Positions 12,201 through 23,699 are shown, numbered from the stretch's first letter. The stretch is 64,000 nucleotides of DNA from Chelonoidis abingdonii (GCF_003597395.2 NC_133773.1:145338652-145402651), one strand, 5' to 3'. Numbers and translations: made by a program. The notes: generated by a model from the letters alone, not told the origin.

Positions 12201-14710
12201 TAAGAACCCCATCGTCCCCTTGGACGTGCAGAAGAGGGTGATCGTGATATTCCACTGTGAATTTTCTTCGGAGAGGGGTCCCAGAATGTAAGTGGGCCAC
12301 AAGCTGCGTGGGTGCAACACGTCCTCCCAACACCGTTGTCTACTGGCCAGAGAGCATGGGGGCTCTGTTTCGACACTGGTGTACTTAAAAGAGCTTGAAA
12401 CGATGTGGCTGCGGGGGGTTGTTTAAGGACCCGGTTTGACTGTACCAGTCATGAATTGTTTGAACGATCCCGGACCTAGTGATGCCACCCCACCAAATTA
12501 CAGATCCCAAGGTGCTGGGATGGGAACAAAGCGGCTAATCCCCTGAGCCATTGGGGCCCCAAGAAACTTGTGTGTTGACAGATGGACCTACAAGACTAAA
12601 TGATAGAGAATCGCCTACGGCAAGGGGTGGCCAGCCTGAGAAGGAGCCAGAATTTACCAATGTACATTGCCAAAGAGCCACAGTAATGTGTCAGCAGCCC
12701 CTGCACCTCCCACCCCCCGTCGCTCCCAGCACATGCTGCTGATCAGTACCTCCCGCTCCCTCTCCGCACCTCCCAATCAGCTGTTTTGTGGTGTGCAGGA
12801 GGCTGGAGGGGTGGGGGGGAGGAGCGATGGCATGGCAGGCTTGGGAAGGGGTGGAGGGGGGCAGGGCCTGTGGCAGAGCCAGGGGCTGAGCAGTGAGCAC
12901 CCCCCCGGCCCATTGGAAATTTGGCGCCTGTAGCTCCAGCCCCGGAGTTGGTGCCTATACAAGGAGCCGTATATGAACTTCTGAAGAGCTGCATGTGGGT
13001 CTGGAGCCGCAGGCTGGCCACCCCGGCCTGCTGGATCTAGGCTTCCGGAGGACTCTGTCCATTGGCTTGTGGTCCTGTAAGCACTACAGCTCTGTGGTCT
13101 TGCCTGTCTTGTTGGGAGAGAACAGAAAGAATCGGAGCTCTCGACTGCTCCTGGCTTGGGTGAATCCCATCTCTACCATTCTCCCTGCAGCTTCCATGTC
13201 AGGCTAAATCCTCTCTTCCAGACACTAGGCCTGACCCTTCTCAAACCAGCATAGACCAGGAGCGATGCCATTGAAGTCTGTAGCTGAATGAGGGAAGATC
13301 TGAAAGAATTGTGTAGTGCTGCTGTCACATTCCACCCCAGGGGTGGCTGCATTTCACAGCCCAAGTGTGTTTGGGTCATAGGTGTTATAGAAAGCTGTGG
13401 GCCAGATCCTCAGTCCAATGTACACTGGCCCAGCTCTGACTTCAGAGCAGCTAGCTAAGGATCTGGCCTAGTCATTCCATGGCACAATGGCATTCAACGC
13501 AGACCCTTGTGTGTGCAAAATTAAACCAAGTCAGATGATCTTTAACCTCATGCTTCTGTGTCTTGAAGGTGCCGGTTTGTCAGGGAAAAAGATCGGGCAT
13601 GCAACGAGTACCCCAACCTGCACTATCCTGAACTGTACATCTTGAAAGGAGGGTACAAAGAATTCTTCCCACAGTACCAAGTAAGTCATGGCAGAGTTTC
13701 CCCGTCAGTGAAGCCTGTCTGTCCGTCCCAGAAGCACTGCCCTCGTCTGCGGGGTGCATCCACTGGTGGTACAGGAAGCATAGCCGAGTGTGTGTAACTA
13801 AGGCTTGTGCTACCTTCTCTGAGGTTAGCAGATGCCAGGTGGCGATAGCATGCACCAAAATATCTTCTGTGCACCGGCGCATTCACCCTCTGGAATGGGG
13901 ACAGCCGGTATCCTGGAAGCAAGAGGTTCCAGGATCTGTTTAAAACCTCCAGACATTGAGCCCATGCAGAGCTTGCGGTTGAGCACCGCGTAACAGCGGC
14001 ATAAGGGGACCAGGAGAGCAGGATGGGTCTCAAAGTGAGGCTTAGAGAAGGGAGGTGACTCACTGTACAGAGACTGGGGCAGCTTGAGTCACAAGAGCCA
14101 CTGCGTTTCCCCACCCTGGGAACTGGGGCATTATGGGGTGTGAGGTCGTGGTTGAAGGAGAGGCCTCGTGAGCGGGGCTGGTGGTGACCGAGTCCATGGC
14201 GAGTTTGAAAACCAAAGAGGGTGCTTTCCAGGCAGCTGCAGGAAGCCAGCAAAGGAGCCAGGGTCTCTGAGGCTAGTTGATAAGCCTATGAAGGGGACCG
14301 AGGACGGGGCCAAGAGCAGTCTGGCTGCAGTGCCTTGGGCTTCGTGGCGGTCGAGAAAGGGGCTTGGAGATATCCGGCCTCCTGGCATTGTCACAGGTTT
14401 TAGCCACTGCTGTATGTGTGGCTGCTCTGAGCAGGTAAACCAATGGCTGTTCTAAGGGGCTCTTGACTGTAGCAAAGTTGTGGGTGGGAAGGGGCTCGGC
14501 CCCTGCTTGGGGTCACCCTGCAGGCGGTTGGCCATTCTGTTAACACGAGCCCTGTGCGTCTGTCCCCAGGCACACTGCGAGCCTCGGGACTACCGTCCCA
14601 TGCATCACGAGGACTTCAAGGAGGACCTGCGGAAGTTCCGCCAGAAGAGCCGCACATGGGCAGGAGAGAAGAGCAAGCGGGAGCTATACAGCCGCCTCAA
14701 GAACTTCTAA
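3873..14710 (+). CDS. CDC25B: CDC25B M-phase inducer phosphatase 2 (13 exons, 5' end missing)
   Basis: Dual-specificity phosphatase that removes inhibitory phosphates from Cdk1/Cdk2-cyclin complexes to start mitosis, acting in nucleus and cytoplasm. Exons are 3873-3914, 4751-4787, 5451-5561, 6122-6241, 6843-6980, 7495-7569, 8740-8916, 10199-10294, 10935-10997, 11536-11634, 12154-12287, 13569-13680 and 14570-14710. They join in frame to 447 residues plus TAA, against about 580 in human, so roughly 130 N-terminal residues are missing. The regulatory half carries [24 protein letters not shown] and RSPSMP. The rhodanese-fold catalytic half carries [17 protein letters not shown] and the HCEFSSER loop. 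[17 protein letters not shown] and VPPGMENLL point to CDC25B rather than CDC25A or CDC25C, and AP5S1 downstream supports orthology. No frameshift or stop was seen. Confidence 0.96.
4751..4787 (+). CDS. CDC25B: CDC25B exon, [10 protein letters not shown] segment
   Basis: Acceptor tttttag, donor gtgagt. With the two carried bases it gives exactly 13 codons and ends in phase 0. The peptide [10 protein letters not shown] matches the conserved basic VRRxxSxP element shared by CDC25 proteins. Confidence 0.9.
5225..5350 (-). repeat. CR1 LINE 3'-end fragment in CDC25B intron
   Basis: The stretch from 'cataagaatggcca' through 'cagaccaaaggtccat' to the 'gtgccaggtgcccc' block is the reverse complement of a CR1 3' untranslated end. 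The same sequence occurs in + orientation near 31500-31650. About 120 bases remain. Confidence 0.75.
5451..5561 (+). CDS. CDC25B: CDC25B exon ending in a double KEN box
   Basis: Acceptor tcttccag, donor gtgagt, 37 codons, phase 0 at both ends. It begins [15 protein letters not shown], matching the LLGxSPxLxN block of the family. It ends KENKEN, two KEN motifs in direct succession. KEN boxes are recognised by APC/C-Cdh1. Confidence 0.93.
6122..6241 (+). CDS. CDC25B: CDC25B exon, [11 protein letters not shown] to RPNSAPDLL
   Basis: The acceptor cag ends at 6121 and the donor is gtgagc, giving 40 codons in phase 0. GFVFKxP and AQRPxSAPDL are conserved CDC25B blocks; the serine of the SAPDL block lies in a known phosphorylated stretch. 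A (TG)n tract begins about 20 bases after the donor. Confidence 0.93.
6263..6293 (+). repeat. (TG)n/(CG)n microsatellite just inside a CDC25B intron
   Basis: About twelve TG units followed by CG units begin about 20 bases after the splice donor at 6242. The transcript would carry a UG repeat, the type of sequence bound by TDP-43 and CELF proteins. Confidence 0.9.
6843..6980 (+). CDS. CDC25B: CDC25B exon with DDGF motif
   Basis: Acceptor ccccag, donor gtacag, 46 codons, phase 0. It carries EKENMG (a third KEN motif), LRRSSLTSF, then the acidic [10 protein letters not shown]. The DDGF core corresponds to the non-canonical beta-TrCP-binding motif described in CDC25A/B; here the position after it reads ME rather than the VD of human CDC25B. 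Confidence 0.93.
7495..7569 (+). CDS. CDC25B: CDC25B exon, [14 protein letters not shown]
   Basis: Acceptor cctcag, donor gtatgt, 25 codons, phase 0. VPPGMExLxxAPLVK is diagnostic for CDC25B among the three paralogues. Confidence 0.95.
7906..8251 (+). mobile_element. hAT-type non-autonomous DNA transposon in CDC25B intron
   Basis: It starts CAGAGGTGGTCAGCC and ends ggttggccccccCAG, imperfect inverted termini. Imperfect 8-bp flanks (gtctaagg / actaaggg, sharing ctaagg) suggest a target duplication. The body is related, in opposite orientation, to 12621-13025. No transposase frame is present. Confidence 0.7.
8740..8916 (+). CDS. CDC25B: CDC25B exon with 14-3-3 site RSPSMP
   Basis: Acceptor catgcag, donor gtaggt, 59 codons, phase 0. 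[18 protein letters not shown] contains the principal 14-3-3 binding serine context of CDC25B. The basic TKRRKSV that follows resembles the nuclear localisation signal. An alternative acceptor 19 bases upstream (cgcag at 8720) would change frame and is not used here. Confidence 0.95.
9850..10035 (+). repeat. CR1 LINE 3'-end fragment, + orientation, in CDC25B intron
   Basis: 'caggaggtcagattagatggtcacaatgg' (9 to 30 bases in) and 'cccttctggctttgcaatct' match the 3' end of CR1 elements. The following 10062-10101 segment is an inverted copy of part of it, forming a hairpin. Confidence 0.7.
10199..10294 (+). CDS. CDC25B: CDC25B exon, [16 protein letters not shown]
   Basis: Acceptor cctcctag, donor gtattg (weak at +4/+5), 32 codons, phase 0. 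It leads into the catalytic domain with [12 protein letters not shown] and LIGDFSK, both family-conserved. Confidence 0.95.
10935..10997 (+). CDS. CDC25B: CDC25B exon, [18 protein letters not shown]
   Basis: Acceptor ttgtag, donor gtaagg, 21 codons, phase 0. HQDLKYISP is near-invariant in CDC25 proteins and opens the catalytic domain. Confidence 0.96.
11536..11634 (+). CDS. CDC25B: CDC25B exon with [17 protein letters not shown]
   Basis: Acceptor ctgcag, donor gtcaga, 33 codons, phase 0. It contains the CDC25 signature [13 protein letters not shown] of the rhodanese-like fold. Confidence 0.97.
12154..12287 (+). CDS. CDC25B: CDC25B exon with catalytic HCX5R loop
   Basis: Acceptor cctccag, donor gtaagt, 134 bases, leaving a codon split as AT|G. 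It holds the phosphate-binding loop HCEFSSER. The catalytic cysteine codon is TGT at 12256-12258 and the loop arginine follows five residues later. All key residues are present. Confidence 0.97.
12621..13025 (-). mobile_element. hAT-type non-autonomous element, inverted relative to 7906-8251
   Basis: It begins caaggggtggccagcctgag and ends aggctggccaccccgg, inverted termini. Internal segments such as 'ggcgcctgtagctccagccc' are the reverse complement of the element at 7906-8251. There is no coding capacity. Confidence 0.7.
13569..13680 (+). CDS. CDC25B: CDC25B exon, [17 protein letters not shown]
   Basis: Acceptor cttgaag, donor gtaagt. Its first G completes the split Met codon, then 37 codons follow to phase 0. 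[16 protein letters not shown] is the conserved C-terminal part of the catalytic fold. Confidence 0.96.
14570..14710 (+). CDS. CDC25B: CDC25B terminal exon
   Basis: Acceptor tgtccccag, 46 codons, then TAA at 14708-14710. [18 protein letters not shown] and [17 protein letters not shown] form the C-terminal tail that contributes to Cdk-cyclin docking in this family. Confidence 0.96.
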   Translation, partial: AHCEPRDYRPMHHEDFKEDLRKFRQKSRTWAGEKSKRELYSRLKNF

Positions 14711-17577
14711 ACGGGCCCGGGGAAGCTGGGGCAGGGTGTAGGGGGGGCCACAGGGCGACTGCCACATGCATTGAAGAGAAACTTGACACATCTTGCCGCA
14801 AGGCTGGGCTGGTTCCCAAGGTGAGAACCGTTCTGCTGAGCCAGTTTCTTTGGACTCGGTTGGAGATCCATCTACTCCTTGGCCAGGAAGCCATGGAACA
14901 GAGTAACACATGCGCATACCTCCCATAACCGCACATACCTCCCGTAATAACAGAACCGTGTGGCACTCAAGGGCTTCCGAATCCCCGGGCTCATTGCCAT
15001 CTCCATGCTGTGAAACTTCTGCCAGGGAGTAGGATTTGTAGCTCTGAGGTTGACCCAGCTCCTCCATGAACGGGTGGTTGCACTGGAGATGGAAGCCAGG
15101 CTGGATATTTCAGGTACCATGGAAGGGTCGGGTCGAAGCTGTCCAAGTCTGCGTGTTTCAAATGGCGACTATCCTCTGACCTGATTGGTGGGATCATCTT
15201 TCAGCATCTGCAGTGGCACCTGCACTGCCTTGAGGTGAAAACCAGGACGCTGTCGAGCATCTATCAATTGCTACGAGAGGTGTGAGTGTTGAATCAAGCC
15301 CCCCCAAAAGCTGTTCTGAGTGTGGATGTGTGTGTCAACAAGCTGTTGTGTCTTCAGTCTCTTGAAAGGTTAAACAAATCAAATGCAATCTGAAGCTGAC
15401 TCGGGGGAAGGTCGTGCTTGACTGAGTCTTCATTTCTGCCCAGTTCAGTTTTCTAGGGACTCCTGGAGCCAAATGGCCCTTGGGTGCAGCGTGGATTGCT
15501 GCCTTAGCAAGGGATGTGGTTTGTCCTTTTAATCTTACATGTGTTATTTAAATCATGGCCAAGAGCGGGAATGCTCCGGGGGTGGGGTGAGGGGGCTAAA
15601 AAGAAAGGCCTCGGGGACTGGGGAAGAGCTCCAGGATTTGCCAAATTCAGTGCTGAAAAAAGCTCTGCTAGACAGAGGGGTCCCAGTGCCTTTTCAAATC
15701 CCATCTCTTCCACTCGTCAAGGCCGGAACCAAAGGCAAATATCCAGCTCCCCGTCAAGCCGGCTCCACACTCACTTGGGCTTGGATGGGAGGCAGGTGGG
15801 GAATTTCCAGCTCCCAGTGACGAATCTTCCAGATCCCCTCGGCTCTGCCGTGGCAGATCTTAGAACCGTCCCCTGCCGATTGCCAACTCACTCCCCCCTG
15901 CCCGACGTCAGCAGCCATAGTCTCCAACAGCTAGAGCGACACCCCAGCACTATAGAGCCCTGGCGTCCCCTAAAGCACTCGCCTCTGACTCTAGCCGTGA
16001 ATAAGCTTGGCTGTCAGCGTCATTGGCATCCTGGCTGTTAACGTCATTGGCATCGATTTAAGCGGAGAGCGAGGGAGAGGGGCTAGCGACCTTGCTGGGA
16101 GCGGCTCAGACCCCACAATGGCAGGAACAGGCTACGAATGTGAAGCGGGTGGATGGGCACCACCAGCAAAACAAACCAGTGTATTGAGATGTGCACGGGC
16201 CTCGCTGAGTGATTGCAATATAGCCGCTCTGTCATGGCTACCCTGCTGCACCCGGACATCCAGTCTGTTCGTGACCCTCGTTTAAAAGCCCCCCCTCTTC
16301 TGGGCAGTAACTTGTTTTGTGAAGTGATCAGTATGGGGGAGTTGTGGGGAGACAGGCAGGGCTCAAATGGAGAAGCAAGATGGTAATCAGAGTGATGTGA
16401 CTTGGAAAGTGAATTATCTGCAAGACTGAAAGAAGTAGAGGTCGGCACCAGATGCTCACAGTGCCTTTCCAAGCCCTGGCCCTGCGATGGTGGTGAGAAA
16501 AGAGTTTGATTGCTATCGTCGTATTCAGAGTTGGGGATTTAGGAAACGGATAAAATCATTTGAGGGTGGACAGAATGGCTTAGACTCAGCTGGAGCCAGC
16601 TCTTATTTTATCTGCTCTTAAGGTCAGAAACTGTTCCCTTAACTCCTTTAAGGTCACACCTAGGGTGCCTTTCGTGGCACAAGGTGGAAATACCAACTTC
16701 TGCCTGAGGCAATGCTGCTGTGCAGGATTTGTGACCTGATTGAAAGCAAAACCCATGAGGCACCTAGATCAGAGGGTAGCGAAGCATCAAACCTCTGGAC
16801 AGCGGTGGTCCTGCTAGGCTGCAATATTGCTAGCTCCAGGGGGCCTTGGTTAGCCTAAACCAGCCTCCTTCTCCTCCCCATAGGGGAGGTGGGGATGCTC
16901 TGCAGCCTTAGGATTGGCTCTGCTTCCTCCCTCTGCATCACACTGCTGAGATCAGGGAGGCAGCAGAGTCTGGAGGTCAGGGCCACCTTGGTTTTGTTCC
17001 TGGGGTAGGCTCTGGGCCTGAGTCTCCTTTTAATTACAGGTGTGAAAACCCAGTTTAGCTCCATTGACTTCAGTGAGGTCAATCCAAATTTGCGTCAGGG
17101 TAAATTTAGAGCTGAATTAGGGCTTTAACGTCTTGGTGCCTCAGTTTCCCCACCTCTGTTTTAGGATTTGACGCTGGTGCCCATCACTGTAGTATCTGAC
17201 CCCCTTCCACAAATACTGACCCGTCTTTGCACCAGTGGGCGAGTGGTAAAAACGCTGTCCGGGGAGCTTGTCATGGGCTTTTGGTGTTCTCTATGACCAG
17301 TGGAATTCTGGGGCCGATTCTCCATCAGTGTAATTGCATTGAAACAGTAGGAACCTGACTTCAGGGCTGTTCCATGGGTGTATCTAATGGGTAATAACTA
17401 GTGGGAATTGGCCTGATGGAAAAACAGGCTGCGAAATGGAGAATCCTGCAGTCTCTCTGAATAGCCATGTACTAAAACCACCTGGGAGAAATGCTTCAAT
17501 CCCCTGTTCTGTGATCATCCTGGGCAGCTAGTTCTGTGTTGGGCCTCTCTGGTACTCCCTAAGTATTGAATCTAACT

Positions 17578-17800
17578 CAGTGGTCCCCAACCTTTTCGTC
17601 TGACAGGCGTCAGATGAAGGACCATGGCAGCGGTCAAGCATCTGCCGAAATGCTGCTGAAATTCGGCAGCAGTGCCTCTGGATAACGTTGCGTTTTGGCG
17701 GCAAGCGGCGTCATCCAGAGGTGTCGCTTTGGCGGCATTTTGGCGGATGCTTGCTGGCCAGGATGCATGGTGCCCGTGGGCATCGGATTGGGGACCCCTG
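17578..17800. mobile_element. hAT-type MITE with 8-bp target duplication
   Basis: Termini CAGTGGTCCCCAACC and ggattggggaccccTG are inverted repeats. It is flanked by atctaact (17570-17577) and atcgaact (17801-17808), an 8-bp target-site duplication with one mismatch, the hallmark of hAT insertion. It is 223 bp with no transposase frame. Confidence 0.88.
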
Positions 17801-18295
17801 ATCGAACTTAATAGCAAGAAACTAGAAGCACTCAGATGCCCACACTGGGATTCAGCAGCAATGCGGGAAAAGCACTTAAACCGAATTTGCCGCCAAAGAG
17901 CAAGACCAGCTGTAGCTTTGTGCCTGCGTAAGGGCCCAGTGCTCTGCTTGCTCCAGCTTCAATCAGGAGTGACTGCATTGGAGTCAGAGGGAGGATGGTG
18001 TCCTGTGAAAGGTGAGGCGAGATCAGGCTGTGCCTCCTGCACCAATTTGAGTTCTGAATCTTTGGGAACATTAACTCTTCTATTGCATCTGATGCCAGGT
18101 GTGTATGTGATGGTGTTTTTTAATTATTTAACAGATTTTGTATTTTAATAATGCTATTTCCAAATATGTTAAGCGATTTTTATGTAGTGTGTGGGGAGGG
18201 CTTCCAGGGTTATCTTTAGTGTATATTTATGACCCAAACATTTCCAATGTCGATTTGTACAAATGATCAAATCAGTCACTCGTGGATGCAACAAG

Positions 18296-18301
18296 AATAA
18301 A
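18296..18301 (+). promoter_or_regulatory. CDC25B: Candidate poly(A) signal for CDC25B
   Basis: AATAAA hexamer after an AT-rich stretch. A second AATAAA at 18766-18771 could be an alternative. Assignment to CDC25B is by position only. Confidence 0.35.
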
Positions 18302-21300
18302 ATCCTCTGTGGAGGGTAAATGACGCAGTGGGCTGGATTCTGATCCTGCATCTTCCAGCATAGGTATGAAGCAATGCCATTGACTCAAGCTTTAAACCGA
18401 TCTGGCCCACACCATGGAAATGCTACCCAATCCGCGTTTACACTGGTGTAAATGACCATGAAGTGCAAGGCAGCAGAAAATTGGGCTTGGTGTTTCCCAA
18501 ATGTCCCTTTGGTGTAAATTTCCTGTCTTTAACATAGCAGTGCTCTGCCCTGACTGATCAGGTGGGGGCTGCCAGGGTTGTACAGGAGACTCATGGGACT
18601 GAGGCTGATTGCAGGGTGTTGGGTATTGTGAGTGGTGTGATTGCTTTGTTTTCTTTTGTCTGTACATTTGTGTTAAAAGATTTATACCCCTTCGTGACTT
18701 ACTTTTCTATGTCTGGGGAGAGGAGACACCTGGTTTCCTATGCAGTGATGTGTAACCACTAGAAAAATAAACCTCTGGGTCAAAAGTACTCCTGATGCGA
18801 TCAGTGTCCAGCATCGTTGAGCTTTAACTATCCACTACCCAGGGAAGAGGCTTGTCAGGTCGGGTTCCTAGAGTTTGTTCTTCAATCCATGTAAGTCCAT
18901 TGACTTTGCTGGCTTTACACCAGGAGAATTTGGCTGCACATGTACAAACTCTTTGTGAAAACTGCACTGATGTAGCCACACCCAGAGCAAACTTCCAATA
19001 CAGCCCTGCTGCAGGGGTGCGAAATAGCTTGCTGGGGTAAGGCCCTGCTGTTCGGAACTGGTAGCACTTCACATACACTTTCACACACCCAGTGCAAACA
19101 ATTGCATGAACCTTCAGGCTGTCCTTTATTTCTGCAGTGATCCAGGGCGCTTTATGGTCTAGGGAGGTGTAGCAGATTCTGCAGTGTCAAGCCTGTGAAT
19201 TCCTTGCAAGTCTGCAGGGAGGCAGGCAGAGACCATAAAAGGTTCCAACATACTTGCCAAGCTCCACACAGGACTCCCCTCCTCCTATTTCTGGGATGGT
19301 CCGGGCGCCCAAGGAAGGGAATTCCAGGCAAGGATAGTGGGGCCCTGGGCCATTACTTTAAGGGGAATTTGCACAGGATCCGGCTAGGTGCACCTGCACA
19401 GATTGCAAGCTGTGGTGGTAACTCCACTCCCTTTTGTACATGCATTGGCCCAGGTGGCAGGTGCAAACCCGTCTGAGCTCAGCAGGCCCCAGATTCAGGA
19501 AGGTCTCCACCAGGTAACAGAAGAATGACATTAGTAAAGCTGGGTGCAGCTGCACTGTAGCCCCAGAGCCAACACAAGGTGTTGAGATAGTGCCTAGACT
19601 TTGTGCTGGGCTTCAGTGTGGGGTGATGGGGGATGCAGGAAATCTGAAACTTGCTGCTGTAAGGGCTTTGGCTTCCAGTGCAGACCGAACTAAAGGCACA
19701 GGTGTGATCTCAAACAGCGGGGCTAAGGCCTGATTCGCACCCACCCCAACGTATTGACTCTCCCTGTCTCCATACAAACGCCGAGTCGCTTGGATTCCTG
19801 GTCTGTAATGCTTAAAGGATGTGAGGGGGGACATGGGGATTCCTGCCTAGCTTTACTGTAGAAACAGTGATGTTAAATCCCAGCTTGTGCGTAATTTTTA
19901 TTTTTAAAGTTTTAAATCACAGCAGCAAGCCAACTCCTTGTAAATTCCCTGACCCCTTTGCATCTCAGCTTTTGTCTCTTACGTCCTTAGCCAAACGAGC
20001 CAAGATTTCACGTGGCTCCATGAACCAGCCCCACCCGTCACGCGTACGGTTGTGGCTTCCTCAAAGTGATGAGAAAAACTAAACTCTCTCTCCACTCCCC
20101 CGGGCCCATTTTGGAAGCGACGAGCTAATGTCTGGGAAAGTTCCACCCTGCTGCCCACTTGAGCGCCCCAGCATGTGCATGGGAGGGGTGGCCTGGCAAG
20201 CACTTCGCAGGCTGCTCACGTGGCAGCCGAGTTTAAAATAAACCTGGCAGAGCCTCTTGTGGGTTAGCGCTTCTGGTGTGTGGCGTTTCCTGCCAGGCCT
20301 CAGCAAGGCTTGAGACTCAGAAACGGGGCTGGGAAAACATGCTGGGTTTCCTTTTCACCAATTCTCAATCCGGCTGCGTGACTGCTACTGGGACAGCTGT
20401 GCTTTGCCCCAGAGGTGGCTGTATTGCACCACCAGGTTTGAGTAAAAGTTCTCACCTATAACGGGAAAGATTGGAATCCTTGGCCCGTCTACAGCACTCT
20501 CCGGAGCATCTTGGATATCGCTTTTGCAAACCATCACTGAGCGCCCCCTTCCCCCCGTAGCTCTGAGATGGGGAAACAGGCAGGCAGTGGCAAACCCCGT
20601 TAAAACAAACAGTTCAGTGACTGCCGCGCCTTAACCCCGTTCTCAAAGGGGGGTTTGAGAGCGCCCCAGCTGCAGCGCTGGCCCATGGGTGCCTTTCTGT
20701 GATCGGCTCAGGACAATGCCATTTAGATGGGTGGCCTCTCTATGCATCTGCCACTGGTGTGGCCTGGCCTCCTTCCTCCCAGGGTTCTGGGCGGTGGAGC
20801 TCTCGGGAGGGCGTCGTTCACTGGGCGCTCTGTCCTGGGCTGAGCGCTGCAGGGATTTTCCACTGGGACGGAGAGGCAGCAGGCAGCTGGCCTCACACCC
20901 AGCGGATGTGTGGCTGTTGTGCTAACAGGCACCTCTCACTGGCGTAGGTTGTAATAGGGCCAATGAGAGTGTCACTGGAGGGTGGGGGGTCCAGATAACA
21001 CAGCTTAGTGCTCCATCGCAGATCTGCAAGTCCTTTCCAGGGTGGGGAATGTCACTAGCCTCCATTATAAAGGAGAGAGGGGGCATGACCTACCCGAGGG
21101 CACCCAGCAGAGCCAGGGAACAGAACCCAGGGCACCGCGTTGGACCATGCTGCAGGGATCATGCAAACCTGCCCCACTGCGATTTCTCCTGCACCGCCCA
21201 CCCAGCCTGGACTCTGGGCCTCCTTGCGGCAGGTTGCAGCGTGATGTGGAATCCGCACGCGGCAGCCATGAGCAAAAACTGGATTTCAGCAAGTTTGTCT

Positions 21301-22600
21301 TTAACAGGGCAACACCTCCGTCAGTCCCAGAGCTGGCATGGCTCTTAGTGCCAGCTGAGACGGGTTTCTAATTGTCAAGAGTGTGTTCCCTGGCCTGGCC
21401 TAACAGCCCCGGGCCACTGCCTGCCATGCCAGTGCTTCCTCACCGCCCTTTTGTCTCCTCCCTCCACCCTTGGCTTCCTGCCATCCCACGTCACCCTTCC
21501 GCTAAAGGAAGACTGGCTGTGATTACACACAGGCCTGGGATGCAGGAGATCTGCCGTCAGTTTCCTGCTTGGTTACAGCCTCCCTGTGTGTGACCCTGGG
21601 CAAGTCACTCACTCTCTGTGCCTCAGTTTTCCATTCATAAAATGTGGGTAAAATTATTTTCTACCTCACAGATTCTGCTCTTAACATAATTGACTCACCT
21701 ATGCGCTCAGCCTGAAAGGAATGAGCCCCACTCTTTGCTCATGGTCCCCCTGCATGGCCAGCCTGGCTTTGGGGAAGGGAGCCAACGTGTGTCCCTGTTA
21801 GCCCAGAAGGTCCAGCCTGGCTCTGGGGGAAGGCTGGGATCTGTCCCCGTTAGCCCTGCTGGGCCAGGTTGACTCCCTCTTTGATGTTTGTGAAGTGCTG
21901 CCAGGTGTGATAGTTGTTGAGGTGTGATAGTTGTGTACACACACCCTCCCTCTCCTCACACATTCCATGGGTGGGTCTGTGTCCCAGGGAACATACCTGC
22001 CCCAGGGAACAAGGGAGCTGACGTTTTAACTACCAGGCAGTGCTTTGAGATGAGACTCAGGAAGTGGGATCTCTGGCCTGGCCCGTCTGTGGTACTGATC
22101 AGCCAGGCCTGCCTCAGTGGGCATTTGGCCATCGATTTCAATGAAAGTGAGATGGCAGGCGGGCGGGCGTTTGCCTTTATGCAGGGATAGGAATGTGTCT
22201 TGCTTTATCCACCCACCCACCTCAGGATTTTCTGGTGAGCCTAGTGCTTGCTGGGTCTGATCCTGCACCTCTTCCTCCTATGGGTAAAGCACTGGCTTTG
22301 TGGGTCCGAGAGGGTGAGCCAGGTCTCCAGGCATTGCTCAGGGAGAGGCTAAGGTAGCAGCCCTTTAGTTCAGAGGTGACCTCATTGACTCACCCGTATG
22401 GGCTTGCAGGCTTAGGCCCTGACTGCGTTCAACAGATCGTAACCACCTTTGCCGCTTCTCAGGCGCAGCCCTTCACCCAGCGCATCCATCCAGCTACTTA
22501 GAGACCCCCAGCCCCTGAGTCCGTCCCGTACCCCTGGGAGGGGAGGGGAGGGGTATTACCACAGACTGTGGCAGGGTCATTGTGAAAGTGACTGTGCTCA

Positions 22601-22790
22601 CCTAGCAACATAGACAGTGCCAGACTGGACCAGACCCACGGTCCGTCCAATCTCGTATCCTGTCTCTGACAGGGACCTGCACCAGATTCTGCAGAGAAAG
22701 GAGCAAGAACCCTGGTGTCGGCAGGTAGGGGATGACCTGCTCCCCCTCCATGAAGGTCTCAGCCGAGGGCATTTCTTTTGGGGATGTTAC
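22601..22790 (-). repeat. CR1 LINE 3'-end fragment
   Basis: 'agactggaccagacccacgg' and the following 'tatcctgtctctgacag' are the reverse complement of a CR1 3'-end subfamily distinct from that at 5225. Confidence 0.6.
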
Positions 22791-23699
22791 AGAGGCAGCT
22801 GTTGACATTCAAAAAGCAGCAGCCCTTTCCCTACGGGCACCGACAGAGTGGGGCCGACCAGCTTGGTCACTGGGGCCTCCCATGTGCGCGGCCCCTCTCC
22901 GTGCGAATGCTGCCAAGGCAGGAGGCCGCGTGCTCTGTCTCTCCCGTGGCACCGCAGAAGTCGTGGAACCAACTAGCTGCCAACTATTTCTGAGCGTGAG
23001 TCACCGTGTTGCTGAATTCTATTATCCCACTTGGCCCAGAGATGGGAATGTCGATTTCACGTGGCCGGGCCCCGTGACTGCTCTGCCCCTTTTGCTCACA
23101 GCCACGCCCCCTCTGGGTTTCCTCTGGGCAGCCGGCGCTGTGTGCCGTTTAAAATTACGAATCACATTCCACGACAAGCCCATCCCCCACCCACCTTGAG
23201 TTCTCCCGCACGTGTTTGCACTGTCCAGCTCCGTGTCCCCTGCCAGAGCGGATGCAAAGGCAAAGAATGACAAAACGGCACAGGCTTTTCTCAGGGTGTG
23301 GATTGCTTTTTAAAACCCAAGCTCTAGGGCTAGAATGTATGGAGGGCGATGGGACGCTGGGCGGGAAGAATTTGACCTAGATTCACTGGGCTGCTTCAGC
23401 TGTTTTACTGGAATGGCCCAAAGCAGCTGGAATATGCCAGTGAATGTAGCTCAGATGCTGCTATGCTTTGTAACACTCACCTTAAAGACAATGGCTAAAT
23501 GGAGGGCAACAGTGGGCCTGTGCCCTTCTTTTTATCCTTGGTGGCGTATAAAAACACCCAGATTTTTCAAAAATGTTCATGTTGCTTTTTATCGATCTCG
23601 CCTTGTCCAAAGGGCTAATAACGGAAGAATAGATGTTTCAGTGAATGGTGGATTGATTGTCAAAGTGTCCATTACTATGGCTTGTTATAACACCTTCTA

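Larger units (their letters stand above)
14711..18310 (+). other. CDC25B: CDC25B 3' UTR and flank
   Basis: Non-coding sequence follows the CDC25B stop. The first plausible poly(A) signal is aataaaa at 18296-18301 and a second aataaa lies at 18766-18771. The AT-rich stretch at 18110-18250 just before the first signal looks like a UTR end. If this is right, the 3' UTR is about 3.6 kb and contains the hAT element at 17578-17800. The transcript end is inferred, not proven. Confidence 0.4.
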
